Source: Hypomesus transpacificus (lineage: Eukaryota; Chordata; Actinopteri; Osmeriformes; Osmeridae). From it: 64,000 bases of DNA. The notes below the pieces were generated by a model, which saw nothing but the letters and a program-made list of their open reading frames with translations, made no database searches and had not been told where the DNA came from. This document shows positions 34,901 to 45,152 of the stretch, in pieces; the first letter of the stretch is position 1, and every line of letters begins with the position of its first letter. The DNA is taken from the NCBI RefSeq assembly GCF_021917145.1, contig NC_061076.1:2861832-2925831 (forward strand), given 5' to 3'. Made by a program: the position numbers and the translations under genes.

Positions 34901-37556
34901 TGCTGTGCAATGTACGTAATTAACTATAATATGACATAACTGATGAAATATTAGTCAAAATGCTGAATCATTAACAAATGATATAAAATGGGGGTAAGGC
35001 TGTCAAAAAAAAAGATACATTCCATTGGTGTAACACCTCAACCCTGACTTCATCGATATGCTTAGACACAACTAACCACAACTCTAGTTCCACCCAATGA
35101 CTAGAGAGCTGTACATCTTCAATGGATTTGGGCACAGGATTACACATAAATCACTATAACAGAGTAGGAGGCTGAGGAGTGAGAGAGAAGTGGATCTGCC
35201 AAACTAGATTGTTCACAGTCGCTGGTCTCTGACCCCTTCCTCGAACTAGCTAACAGTCACTTTCAGATACATAACACACACGACAGATGAACTGCAACAC
35301 TCTCACAAAGTCACCTAAACGGCAGTTTAAATTTAGATTGTAAAATTGCCGGTCCCATCTGCGAAAGCTACAATTTACCACAATAACACGACACGTTGAG
35401 GAAAACACCAGTGGCATTATCAATTCAGTCTCATTAATAAGCCCCGACAGCCACTGACGTTTTTATGGAACGTCTAGTGAGAGATAGATCCAAGCTCTCC
35501 CCCACATCGGCTAATGGTTTATGAAGCAACACACCCACACACACACACCTAAGTGGCAAACAGTGATATATCTACTGCACCGTGATGGTTGTACCGAAAC
35601 AAATGTTGTTTACTCCCTAGCAGCTCCCTGCCATGGCTGAGTGGGCTGACTGACTAGGACCGGACTGAAAACTCCTCAGCAATCTATGCCGAGCTGTTAG
35701 AACATTTAAACGAACGTTGGGGAAAAAATACCCAAAAAGATACAAAATGAGATAAGAGGGAGACAGTAGGAAGTTTTGTTGCAGGTAGGGTGGAAGGGCT
35801 GAAAGTGTATTCAGTGGAGATTGTGTGTGTGTGTGTGTGTTAGTACACGTGTGAATAATGAGTTGGTGGATCGCTGACTCACTGCGGTCTCTCTCATGAG
35901 TCGGGTCTTCAGCCAGTCTCTGACGCCATTCAGGTCCAAATTGACACCCACCAGACCCAGCTTGCCCCGCCTCTTGATCAGCTGATCTGGCTTCACCACC
36001 AACCTCTGAAAGTCACGAAGACAACATGGCCGAACGGTTAGCATGACATCATCTCATCTCCCCACTCGCAGACAAGGATACCTATAAAAGTCAAGACAGT
36101 AGACATAAATGATCCTGTTGAGGCCGTTTTTTAGATAGGGTTCATGGTGTGGGACAGACGGGTGATTTAATATGATCTTATTCGTTTCTTCCACATCTGG
36201 ACCCTAGCCTGTGATCTTTCAGGAGGGTCTCCACCACCGCCGCCAGAGCCAGACATGGTTCCTGGGACACCTCCTCCCCCCTCCCAACCCCGTTACCTCC
36301 CAGAAGTGAGTCACCTACAGAGGGAGACTTATGAGATGGGAGCCCATTAGAATCTGGGGGCCTGCCAGAGAACCCAGGGTGAAAGTTAATGCTATTTCCT
36401 AATCAATCCTGTCCCAGCGCCTGTATCTCAGTCTGTATCTGCCCTCCTCCACTCGCCCCTCCCATTCCTCTCTGCTAATATAACCTCCCAGCACACAGAA
36501 AGAAAGCATCAGACAAACACAGACAGAGAGGAGAGAGATGTAGATCAATGTGGAATTCTCCCCCTTTAATATGTAATATACGAGGTCTACAAGAGACTGT
36601 AGATTCCAGTATATATCCACGCGTACATACCCAATGCAGGATTCAAATCCATATGCATCTACAGTACTTCTTTTCAGTGTGAAGCTTTAAGAGCTGCAGG
36701 AGATGGGGCTGCTGGCCACAACCAGAGCTAACAAGCGCCAAGAGACCACTCTCCCACTAAGTAATTGCTCCTGTTAAAAATGAGGATCATTTCAAACAAG
36801 CCACAGTGGGAGGAGCTCTTCCGATGATGGCCTTTTATGATTATCGAAAATGGAGCAGCTCATCGTGCCCTTGAAATGTTGGGGCGCTGTCATGTACTGG
36901 CCACTGATGAAAAATGTATTTAAAAAGCCCTGTTCTTGTGAGGAACCGGTGAGGGGGCACCCTCTGATGGGTCCTGTGAGGGGGCACCCTCTGATGGGTC
37001 GTGTGAGGGGGCACCCTCTGATGGGTCGTGTGAGGGGGCACCCTCTGATGGGTCGTGTTAGGGGGCACCCTCTGATGGGTCCTGTGAGGGGGCACCCTCT
37101 GATGGGTCCTGTGAGGGGGCACCCTCTGATGGGTCGTGTTAGGGGGCACCCTCTGATGGGTCGTGTGATGGGGCACCCTCTGATGGGTCTTGTGAGGGGG
37201 CACCCTCTGATGGGTCCTGTGAGGGGGCACCCTCTGATGGGTCGTGTGAGGGGGCACCCTCTGATGGGTCGTGTGAGGGGGCACCCTCTGATGGGTCGTG
37301 TGAGGGGGCACCCTCTGATGGGTCGTATGAGGGGGCACCCTCTGATGGGTCGTATGAGGGGGCACCCACTGATGGGTCGTATGAGGGGGCACCTTACCTC
37401 CGTGAGCAGCCAGGGGTGGTCCTGTGCCAGCCGGTCAAAGTCCGTCTCAGGCGTGACGTTGGCATAGCGGAAGCGGTTCTGGACAGCTGCTGATGTACAG
37501 ATGTACTTGTACAGGAACTCCTTCCCTGTCTGTTCGGAGATGGCTTTGGCCGACAT
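22932..37556 (-). CDS. ACLY: ACLY, ATP-citrate synthase (ATP-citrate lyase), complete, 27 constitutive coding exons plus one 30-nt cassette
   Basis: Minus-strand exons: 37398-37556, 35883-36005, 33894-33956, 33522-33712, 32236-32315, 31236-31366, 30104-30222, 29480-29616, 29332-29393, 29096-29213, 28788-28939, 27934-28027, 26835-26976, 26488-26656, 26290-26394, 25982-26178, 25803-25884, 25558-25668, 25318-25445, 25095-25188, 24719-24873, 24232-24382, 23973-24116, 23772-23885, 23581-23663, 23135-23211, 22932-23026. They sum to 3276 nt (1091 aa), or 1101 aa with the cassette at 27418-27447; these are exactly the two human isoform lengths. The N-terminal ATP-grasp half is followed by a phosphorylatable linker (SSRTASFSE, Ser454 equivalent to human Ser455). 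Then come the CoA-binding domain, the phosphohistidine motif VQFGHAGAC (His760 numbered with the cassette), and the C-terminal citrate-synthase-like domain ending EHMSM. It makes cytosolic acetyl-CoA and oxaloacetate from citrate, CoA and ATP. The ATG exon is preceded by an acceptor at 37568, implying a non-coding first exon. Confidence 0.98.
23246..23506. repeat. Two-level repeat: blocks of TGCTACTGAG plus (TACAG)n in an ACLY intron
   Basis: Seven blocks each begin with TGCTACTGAG followed by 3, 9, 6, 4, 6, 4 and 5 copies of TACAG. The 6+4 pair forms an exact 70-bp duplication (23326-23395 and 23396-23465). The array fills about 70 percent of the 369-bp intron between the exons 23581-23663 and 23135-23211. 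Confidence 0.95.
24461..24652 (-). mobile_element. tRNA-derived SINE in an ACLY intron, with 8-bp target-site duplication
   Basis: Read on minus, the head resembles a tRNA (TGGCTGAGCGGTGGGG A-box region, then GGTTCG-type B box seen here as CAGTTCGATTCC). It ends in the tail GTCGCTCTGG...GAGCGTCTGCTAAAT..., common to many teleost SINEs and similar to L2-type LINE tails. Direct repeats TGATTGTT at 24453-24460 and 24653-24660 flank it. It occupies more than half of its host intron and points the same way as ACLY. Confidence 0.85.
25922..25962. repeat. CA microsatellite in an ACLY intron
   Basis: About 20 CA dinucleotides lie close to the donor of the exon ending at 25982. Confidence 0.9.
27418..27447 (-). 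CDS. ACLY: ACLY alternative 30-nt cassette exon (predicted)
   Basis: Between the exons 27934-28027 and 26835-26976, a 30-nt segment is flanked by CAG on its 5' side and GTAGGC on its 3' side. The neighbouring exons join in frame without it (phase 1), and adding 30 nt keeps the frame and inserts ten residues, [10 protein letters not shown]. Human ACLY has an alternative ten-residue insert at this place (1101 against 1091 aa). The amino-acid sequence is not conserved; the support is position, phase and exact length. Competing AG acceptors in the GAGAGAGA run make the 5' edge uncertain. Confidence 0.65.
31371..31423. repeat. GA then CA microsatellite in an ACLY intron
   Basis: A (GA)n run followed by (CA)n starts five bases from the acceptor of exon 31236-31366. 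On the gene's strand it provides that acceptor's polypyrimidine (CT) tract. Confidence 0.85.
33198..33218. repeat. Poly-C tract of about 21 bases in an ACLY intron
   Basis: About 21 consecutive C on plus, followed by more C-rich sequence. Length may be unstable. Confidence 0.9.
33442..33507. repeat. 33-bp tandem duplication beside an ACLY splice donor
   Basis: Two exact copies (33442-33474 and 33475-33507) of a unit starting cgccgtatctgctgatgatc lie about 14 bp from the edge of exon 33522-33712, just inside the intron. Confidence 0.9.
34732..34752. repeat. Poly-G tract of about 21 bases in an ACLY intron
   Basis: About 21 consecutive G on plus. Confidence 0.9.
36951..37391. repeat. 27-bp minisatellite, about 16 units, abutting the donor of the first coding exon of ACLY
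   Basis: The unit on plus is gtgagggggcaccctctgat followed by gggtcgt or gggtcct, with few substitutions. The array occupies the start of the intron and reaches within a few bases of the donor at 37397. The last units have drifted slightly (cgtatga, cacccactga). Since 27 is divisible by three, several frames stay open, producing spurious ORFs of 180-250 codons on both strands. Confidence 0.95.
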
Positions 37557-40500
37557 GGCAGCTCAGACTAGACAGAGACAGAGAGATAAGGTCAATTGTA
37601 TCTCGCTCTCCTTGTAACTGGATCGGTCCACCCATAACATAGAATCAGTATGAGCTATAGAATGACACCAAAATGCAGACTTTATCTCTGCTCCGTTACC
37701 TCTTCTGTCGGCATTAATTTGGTGGCTGTGATAGAAGTGACCTGTCCTGACAGTGACGCTACCGCTAACTTGATTAGCCCAGCTGTCCAAATTCAGGACC
37801 TGCCCCACTAATGGGCTGTCTAATTAAATAATCTCTGGTTAAATAATTAAACTGCTGTGGGACTGACCACTGAATATATATATAGTTTTTGTTTTGTTTT
37901 AAACATAGCCTACAATATATTTTTGCTACACAGGTTGTGTTAGATTAACATGACATCACTGTGGCCTTTCTCGTATGCCTTGCCAGCACACCAGTGTCAT
38001 CTACACAACTGGTTAACCTAAGGTGATATGTAAACTGAGGTAAAAGGCTTCCTGTCCCCAACACACAAACACACCTTATCCTACGGCTTCGCACAGGGGA
38101 GATATTAGTGGACATTGGATATCAGCCTATAGTTTCACAACATACCATTTTTGACATGTGCCCTTCCCCCCTCAACCCTTCCCCAGTAAGGTGATGAAAC
38201 ACTTCCAGTATTGATCTAGCCTTGGCTTCCAGCTACACTCACCAAGGCAAAGCTTATCACTGCTTTTACCTCAGACCAGTGGATACCAATGATGAGAGCT
38301 CAGAGGGACTATTATTGGGCTGCCATTGCACTTACTCTGTCCTGTATAACAACTCTTGAAACTAAGTGGAAAGGACTAATGTCTCTTATGCAACCTTGCA
38401 GTGATGGAGAAGTGAGCTCACTGTCTGCTTAATTAGGTAAAATGCCGTAATATGGGTTCCATGTTTGCTCTTGCTGTAGCCCTGGCAGCGCCTGATCATG
38501 TGGATTAACCAGGAGATGTTGGAAGTATTGATCATGCTCCTTAGTCACCACATAGCTGTCTCCTAGCCAATAAAACCCAGTTAACGGGAGGAGCCAATTC
38601 AGACCCAAACACTATGGCCCATCCATCCCTTTCATTTCTGCTAGAGAGTTGTCAGAACTGTGATTTATCACCGCTCCATACGAAATACTAGGTTCAGCTC
38701 ACAGGTGATCAATATTTTTTCCTCAGCTACACAAGGAAAGGAAAGATTGGCAACATTTGCAGGTAGAATGAAACACATGTGGGTATCAAAATCAGAATTT
38801 AGTTTAATCAAGTAAGTGGTCACAAACAAGGAATTTACTTATACGTACTTAAAACACATTGTTATAATGTATCTGGAATACTAAGGAATCGAATATTCAT
38901 GAGAAAGAATACCTTGCTTTTATTGTTTGACCATTTTAGCAAATGCCCTGAGTGTACAGCAATAAGGAATAACGATTCATTCGCCAGATACTATAGGCTT
39001 AATAATTGTATTACCAGTTTAACTAGTTATAGCCTATACGCTCACATCCTTTTACCAACATTCCACTGTCACTTTCCCTGCCTCTCCTCTTACACAAATG
39101 CACTCACACACGAACATCATAAACTTGTTCAACTGGCTGTGCTCAATACTCAATTTCACCAGATTGAAAATAAAACTAGAAAAATGTATCATACCTTAAA
39201 AATGTCGTCAGAGGACTTCTGGGGCTTCTGCTGTTTTAACTGTTCAGTTTATTTTGTAATTCAGACGCTTTGTCGTTGTCAGCGTACACTTCCTCACTTG
39301 TGTCTCGTTTTCCCTCTCCACTCACGGCTTATGTCGGCAGATCGACATGGCTCATATCTGGTGCTCTCCGGTTGGCTAGCGTCACCCGACGTTCCACAGA
39401 GATCACGCCCACCACCGGTTAACAAAAGATATGTTAGTACGATTATGCACATTGACTGGTTACTGCTGTCTGTATGGAACACGTTGTAACCAATCCGATC
39501 CCTTGGTTTGCATGCTCATAATAATAAAAGTTACTTAGGCCACAAAATATGCATTTAATGTTTCTTAGCCTTGACCGTTTAGATTAGTCAAATGTGCACC
39601 AAAGCCGCATTTGCTTCCCAACTGTACAAAGCCAATAAACAGCACAACAGCCTAAACCAATCTAATAGCATTGAAACTATTAAGATAATGGAAGCACTGC
39701 TACCAATTTCTCTTACGGATTTGGCATAATTCCAATATGTGTTCCAATAGGTACATTTGGCAAGAACCAATCGGGTGACTATTGCAAAAATCCATGTGGC
39801 AATACAGAAGGTGCAATGCAGTGGTGCAAGCAAGAAAGCAGAAGATGATCCAGTACAATGTAATTAAATCACACTGCTTTCCTAGGATTAAGTGTAATAA
39901 AGGGACGGTTATGAACATAGTGGGGGTTTGTCAATATGCAGTCTAAGCTGTCTCTAACATTTAAAAATGTGTAACAAACAGGGTATTTGGCTAAATGAAT
40001 ATGTTAGTCATTTGTATATAATGTAGAATTTCCATACAGCTCAGATATGTAGCTATATCCGTAACAGTTGTAAATTCAATTGTAACAGTTCCAAATAAGT
40101 TGTAGGGTGCCATCTGCTGGAATATATACACTTGGCTCTAGTAGGAAAATACACCAAACAAGCAATTTTGAGCGAAGCATATTTTATTAAGTGTACAAAA
40201 AACAAGTGCAAAAATAGTGAAATAGTGACTCGTAACTGCTACATACACATGGCGTTGCTCTACGTATCCTACACATCGCTCATTGAAAGTGATATGTTGA
40301 AATGTGATGAAGAAAGTTTGGTTCAAACAGCAGTGGGATCGTTCGATGGTGCAGTCTCGAAGGACACAAAGATTGCAAAATGTGGACTTGGACTCTCACC
40401 AGTAACACAAGTACCAGCTGATGAGAAAAGTACAGATTCCATCAGCACTCTCCCTTTCATAACTGCATCCATGTGTATAAAACATTTTCTAACTATGCTT

Positions 40501-41138
40501 GACATTTTCAACCCTGCACATAACACTAAGTACACACCTTTTGCCCATTAGCTACAATTTGTTCGTTCAAAACAGACACGCAAAGACATGCACAAACACT
40601 CAACAAGTGGCTAACTCACAACTAAACCACAGTAAACTGACCAGCGTCACAAGACATCGCTGCAAAGGTTATGTGGCAGCTTTTCAATACATTTGATTGG
40701 AGCTGATATACGGTAAAATCCAGCATGCAATGACATCCAACTTCCTCAATCACACAATATGGAAATCGTCATCTAAATGCAAATGGTTATATATGCCTAG
40801 AAACACTGCCAAAAGCAAGTTATTATAGTGAAGTGAAGCAGTCCCTTGGTCGCAGCTGTAATCGAACCAAAAAACTAACTTCGTAAATGTGGCTCCTAAA
40901 TGCATGACAAAAACACTGAACAGAGAGACGAGATGGACCCAACTGTAGTCTAAAGGCTTCGTGGTTTGTGTGATGCAATGCAAGAGAAAAGGCACAAAGC
41001 TCGTGGATTTAGGGTGGGGCATAAAAACACACCACCAGAAATCCCAAACATAGCAAACACCCTCCCACCGGCTGGATCAAAACACTATAACACCAGTCAT
41101 CCCACACTCATCATTTCAACCCTTCCCCCCCCCCCCAT
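37557..41138. other. ACLY 5' UTR intron and promoter region; CNP 3' UTR
   Basis: Positions 37557-37567 are the 5' UTR part of the ATG-bearing exon of ACLY, with acceptor TCTAG just upstream. From there to about 39.3 kb I see only intron-like sequence. Right of about 39.5 kb is intergenic. The CNP 3' UTR probably ends at the minus-strand AATAAA at 40183-40188. Plus-strand ORFs of 196 codons (38899-39489) and 139 codons (40132-40551) have no recognisable homology. Confidence 0.5.
39326..39510 (-). promoter_or_regulatory. ACLY: Candidate ACLY non-coding first exon and promoter
   Basis: A consensus donor GTGAGT (actcac on plus, 39320-39325) follows CGACATAAGCC on the minus strand. Just upstream are a GC-box-like GGTGGGCGTG near 39405-39415 and an inverted CCAAT (ATTGG on minus) near 39490. 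The ATG exon needs an upstream non-coding exon, and this is the best candidate I can see; there is no transcript evidence. Confidence 0.35.
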
Positions 41139-43536
41139 TTAGAGGATGGTGCACTTTGGCTTCTTTTTCTTCTCAGACTCCTTTTTGGCTGGGTCGACCT
41201 TCTTGGGACCATACAAGCTAGTGAAACAAGCTTGAGCTGAAACGGGCTCCCTCAGACTAAGCAGCCATCTGCCTTTGCCATAGTATGCCAGAGAGCCCAG
41301 TTCCATCTCCACCAGCTCCTCCTGTTGACCCTCCTGTTGCTGTAGTGCCAAGATCTCCAGAAGGTCGAGCCCCGTCTGAACCGGCTCCACATCCTCCGCG
41401 CAACCCAGGGTGATGTGGGCACGGCTGCCAAGGGGTAGAGGAGCAGGGGGAGGAACGCCGGACTCTGCCGTCCCCGCCGCTGCCGTCCCCGCTGTCGCCT
41501 CCTCAACCTCATCAGCTGGCCACAACACCAGCTGATTCTCAGTGAGAGAAACCCGTGCACCAACCGTGCGAGGCGTGACAAAGAGGGCGCTTAGGGACAG
41601 TTCAGATGCAGAGCCATAAAACTCCTTCACAGCCTGCAGAGAGAATTTGAGATTAACAGATACCAGGAAACAACAGATAGGGGGGGGGGGGGGGGGGGGG
41701 GGACCATGTTATGTAAATCTATCAATAACACCAGTAGGTTCCACTGGCACTATCAATTTAGACTTACCGGTTTCTCTGCATATTCCTTAGCTCCTTCTAC
41801 CTTGCCATAGTCACAAAATTTGGTAGTGCAATGAAGGGGTCCTTTGGGCTGGAAATACTGTTCAAGGTCCACCTCCTTTTCAGCCTCACCCGTGACTGTA
41901 ACAAAAAAACAATGCAAGCTTAATCTCACAAAACATGTAAAAAGTGTTACAAATATTAGCCAATTCTACGGCACCCCTCGATCCCTGACCACTTTGACTG
42001 ATCCAAAGCGTCTGGTTCCTGAGCCTACTCACAGTCAGTCAAGTGCTTCTTGAAGGCCTCAAGGGTGTCCAAGGTCTTCAGGAAGTCCATGGCAGTGCAC
42101 CTGACCTTGTCCTGGATACAGTGGAAAAGAAACCAGCCAAAGAACAGGGGCAGGGCTGTCTCCTTATACAGGTCCATCATGGCCTGAATCTGGGCCTCCT
42201 CTAAACCACGACGAGACTTCTTGGCCAGCTGTGCAAAATCGCTGTTCCACTCTGTGCGGGGCTCCAGATATATGGGCACCAGCCGATGCTGCTCTGCCAG
42301 CTCTGCCAGATCGGCCAACCGATCATGGGTATGGTTGCTGTCATCTAACACCACCACAGCCGGTCCTGCACTGCAGCGCACCGCCTCAGCTTCTTCTACT
42401 GCCTTGTACGCAGATACTTCTGGGAGCTCTGCTTTCATTATACGATCATCTGCAGAGCACACAGTGCAGAGATCCTTGTAGCTGTCAGCAATAGCTTGTG
42501 CGAGGAAACTCTTTCCACTGCCCGGCAGGCCTCTAAGGATAATAAGGGTGCGGGAGGTGCGCAAGGTAGCCATGGTCTGCTTTTCCTGCAGCAGGGCAAA
42601 GGATAGAGATCCAGGTGCAGGAACAGGCACTTCCCCCTGTGATATTGTTACAACTTGCTGCTCCAATTTCTTACTCTCTACTGTCATTTCCACTGCTACC
42701 ACCTCTACCGTTACAGTCTCGGCTTCTCCTGGCTTCTCAACGTCCACTTCCTTCACGGTCACATCTTCATCTGGCTTCACAGTTTCAGATTCTGCTGGTT
42801 TCTTTGCCACCTCCTTGATTGGGCTCTCTGCCATGACCACCTCTTCAGTCTCTTTTGGTTTCACAGCCTTTGCTTCCAACTGTGGCTCGGCCTCCACTCG
42901 TTCGGCCTGAGCCGCCTTTACGATTTCTGGCTTTGTCTGAGTATCTGGTTCCACTGCCATCACCATCTGGACATCTGCCCGTTTGTCAGATTGCTCTGGC
43001 ACTTTGTCTTGGCAAAGCTGTTCGGTATCCTCGGGTTTCTGTGACTCTGACAAAACCGGCTCAGATAGTTTAACCACCACTGGATGGCTTGCTGCCAGTG
43101 GTTCATCCAATGGGAGAGCTTCTAGGGTTTTCTCTGGCAAGTTCTGGATGTGCTCTGGTTCCATGTGTGAAACTGGATCCAGAACTTTCTCCACTGATCT
43201 ACCTGCTTCATTTTTTTCTGGTTCAGCTAGCTTCTCAGATTCCACCAATTTGTCAAGAGACTCATGAGGTGACTGGTTTGCCACCATCTCGATTTTCTTA
43301 CTTTCTTCAGCCGATTCTGTCACTGCAGTTGTCATGTCATCAACTTTTCCATTCAGTGTTTCATTGGCATTTAGAGGCAGCTGTTCAGTTTCCTGAACAG
43401 TGACTGGCACCTTCTCAGGGTCGCTGTGTTCCCCATGTAACTGTAACTTTAATGCTGGCACTGTTTCTGTTGCAGTTTTCAGCTGATCCTGAGTCTCAGG
43501 TGCAAGGTCCAATACTTGGGTCTCTGCAGCATCCAT
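41139..43536 (-). CDS. CNP: CNP, 2',3'-cyclic-nucleotide 3'-phosphodiesterase (fish RICH-type), complete in 3 coding exons
   Basis: Minus-strand exons are 42033-43536, 41768-41895 and 41139-41633; 2127 nt, 708 aa. Residues 1 to about 325 are a low-complexity acidic region rich in Glu, Pro, Val and Lys, absent from mammalian CNP but known from goldfish and zebrafish RICH proteins (regeneration-induced CNPase homologues). An NTP-binding kinase-like domain follows, with P-loop GLPGSGKS at 336-343. The 2H phosphodiesterase domain has both catalytic motifs, HCTTKF (His523) and HITLG (His617). The C-terminus CTIL is a CaaX box predicting prenylation and membrane attachment. The enzyme opens 2',3'-cyclic nucleotides to 2'-nucleotides; it is linked to myelin in mammals and axon regrowth in fish. 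In human it is convergent with DNAJC7; here it is in tandem with ODAD4 and ACLY. Confidence 0.95.
41680..41702. repeat. Poly-G tract of about 23 bases in CNP intron 2
   Basis: About 23 consecutive G on plus in a 134-bp intron (C on the CNP strand). Length may be unstable. Confidence 0.9.
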
Positions 43537-45152
43537 GTTTTGGTTCCTCCTTGTTGGGGCGATGAACCATGTACCTTATAATACAAACAGAGGTTTAGTC
43601 CAATTTCTTTTTGTATTAATTAAATCAGAATCTTAAGTTCTGTTTTGTTTATATTGGACTCTAGTATACTGGCGTCACACTCAAGGTACGATACAATTAT
43701 GTCAGGTTACTTCTTAGGCAAAACATTTATATATTTACATCAGCTCAATATTTCACCACGAGGCAAAAAGTAGGCCTAATGAAGTTGCTTAAACAATGGT
43801 AGTATTCTGCGTGCACTGGCGGGGTGGGAAAAGAACACCTGCTACCGATGATAGCCTCAGCTAGCCCTTTGTTTGGCGAGTCGGACAACCTGGTTGAACT
43901 ACGCACTTAAATTAAATCAACACGAGGAACAATAATTGTTTATGCGTGCAAAAAAAAAAGAGAATAACTGCTTTTCAGTAACGCATATGACGCAATGCAA
44001 TAAAAAAAAGAGCATGGTCATCCTGTGGGAGACAAGACAAGTTATTTAAAGACATGTAGCATGCAGGATGCGATTAATATGGTTTATGAAAGTGGATATT
44101 CATTTCTAGTACGAGCATACTAAATATGTCTAATGTCGTGGCTAGTCAAGTGCTATAATGTAACAATGAAACGATGGACGGGGAGTGGCAGCGACCACGC
44201 TAGACAACAAATGAGCGTGGCATTGTCCTTCACCCTTAGAAAATAAACATATTTATATAATATAAACTATCGGTCCCTATGTCAGCGTAGACGATTGTAG
44301 ATACAACTTTAAAGGAAGTTTGAAATGCATGACAAATTGGTAATGACAATAAATTAAATCTTAAAACAAATGAACAAATTATGTATAGTCCTAAATTTAC
44401 TTTGAAAAACAGTATACTTTACCAAGTCCGTTATCCTGCCAAGAATGAGCGATGTGACTCCCCTTTTACAAGTCAATTCGCACAATAAGTGTGCTATGCC
44501 AACGCAGCGCTGAGAAATATGCCCTGCACACAGGAAACAAAACGGAAACTACGGGCTCTTGAGCACGCGCAAGGTTCAGATGAGGGTGGAGTATGAGTGG
44601 GGTACACTCCCGAATGCGCGTTCCCGACAACCACGGAGACTCAGATAGGCTCAGACCATGTTTCTACACAGCTGTTTAGCAAATACTACAACAGTAAGAG
44701 AGAGGGCAAGACTGGACTTGCAAAAGCTTTAATAAATGCGTCACTGCATACATCTCAAAACAAATAAACGACAGTTTATCATAAGATATCGCAGAGGATC
44801 AAATACAATCTAATTAAATATGTAAATGTATCTCTGTCAACCCCTACCAATCACCAGTATTTTTCTCCTGTAATCTGACAATCAAATGTTAATATATGCT
44901 CAGTGTGCTCAGTGCGTGTTGAATGTGACATTTTTTATTTGTATGCCTGTGATCTCCAGGTTTTGTTCATTACAGCACATTGTTTTCCAACAAGCACTCA
45001 AAAACCCAATCACGTTGTGTTGTCTGTCACTGTGCAGAATGTTGCTTTGCATCACGGAGGGCCTGGAACGACATGAAATATCTTGTTAATACGCTTGTAG
45101 GCAAGGGTAGAGTACAGACTAGACCAAACTTGACTGAGATATGGCAGGTTGA
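43537..45152. other. CNP upstream region and ODAD4 3' UTR
   Basis: The left part is the CNP 5' UTR and promoter; a minus-strand GACTTG/GTAAAG near 44420 resembles a donor of a non-coding first exon, and a GC-rich stretch with CpGs lies at 44500-44640. The right part is the ODAD4 3' UTR, with a possible minus-strand AATAAA at 44934-44939. No coding sequence was recognised. Confidence 0.4.

Noticed and set aside
36792-37556. 254-codon minus ORF and 205-codon plus ORF over the ACLY minisatellite
   Set aside because: Only the first 53 codons of the minus ORF are ACLY; the rest is repeat-derived read-through past a good GTAAGG donor. The plus ORF is the same artefact.
38899-39489. 196-codon plus-strand ORF upstream of ACLY
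   Set aside because: No recognisable domain, no plausible codon pattern, and it overlaps the likely ACLY promoter and first exon; treated as chance.
40132-40551. 139-codon plus-strand ORF right of ACLY
   Set aside because: It lies largely within the predicted CNP 3' UTR, is antisense to it, and shows no homology.
42548-43403. Plus-strand ORFs of 72-129 codons antisense to CNP exon 1
   Set aside because: Shadows of the low-complexity acidic coding region.
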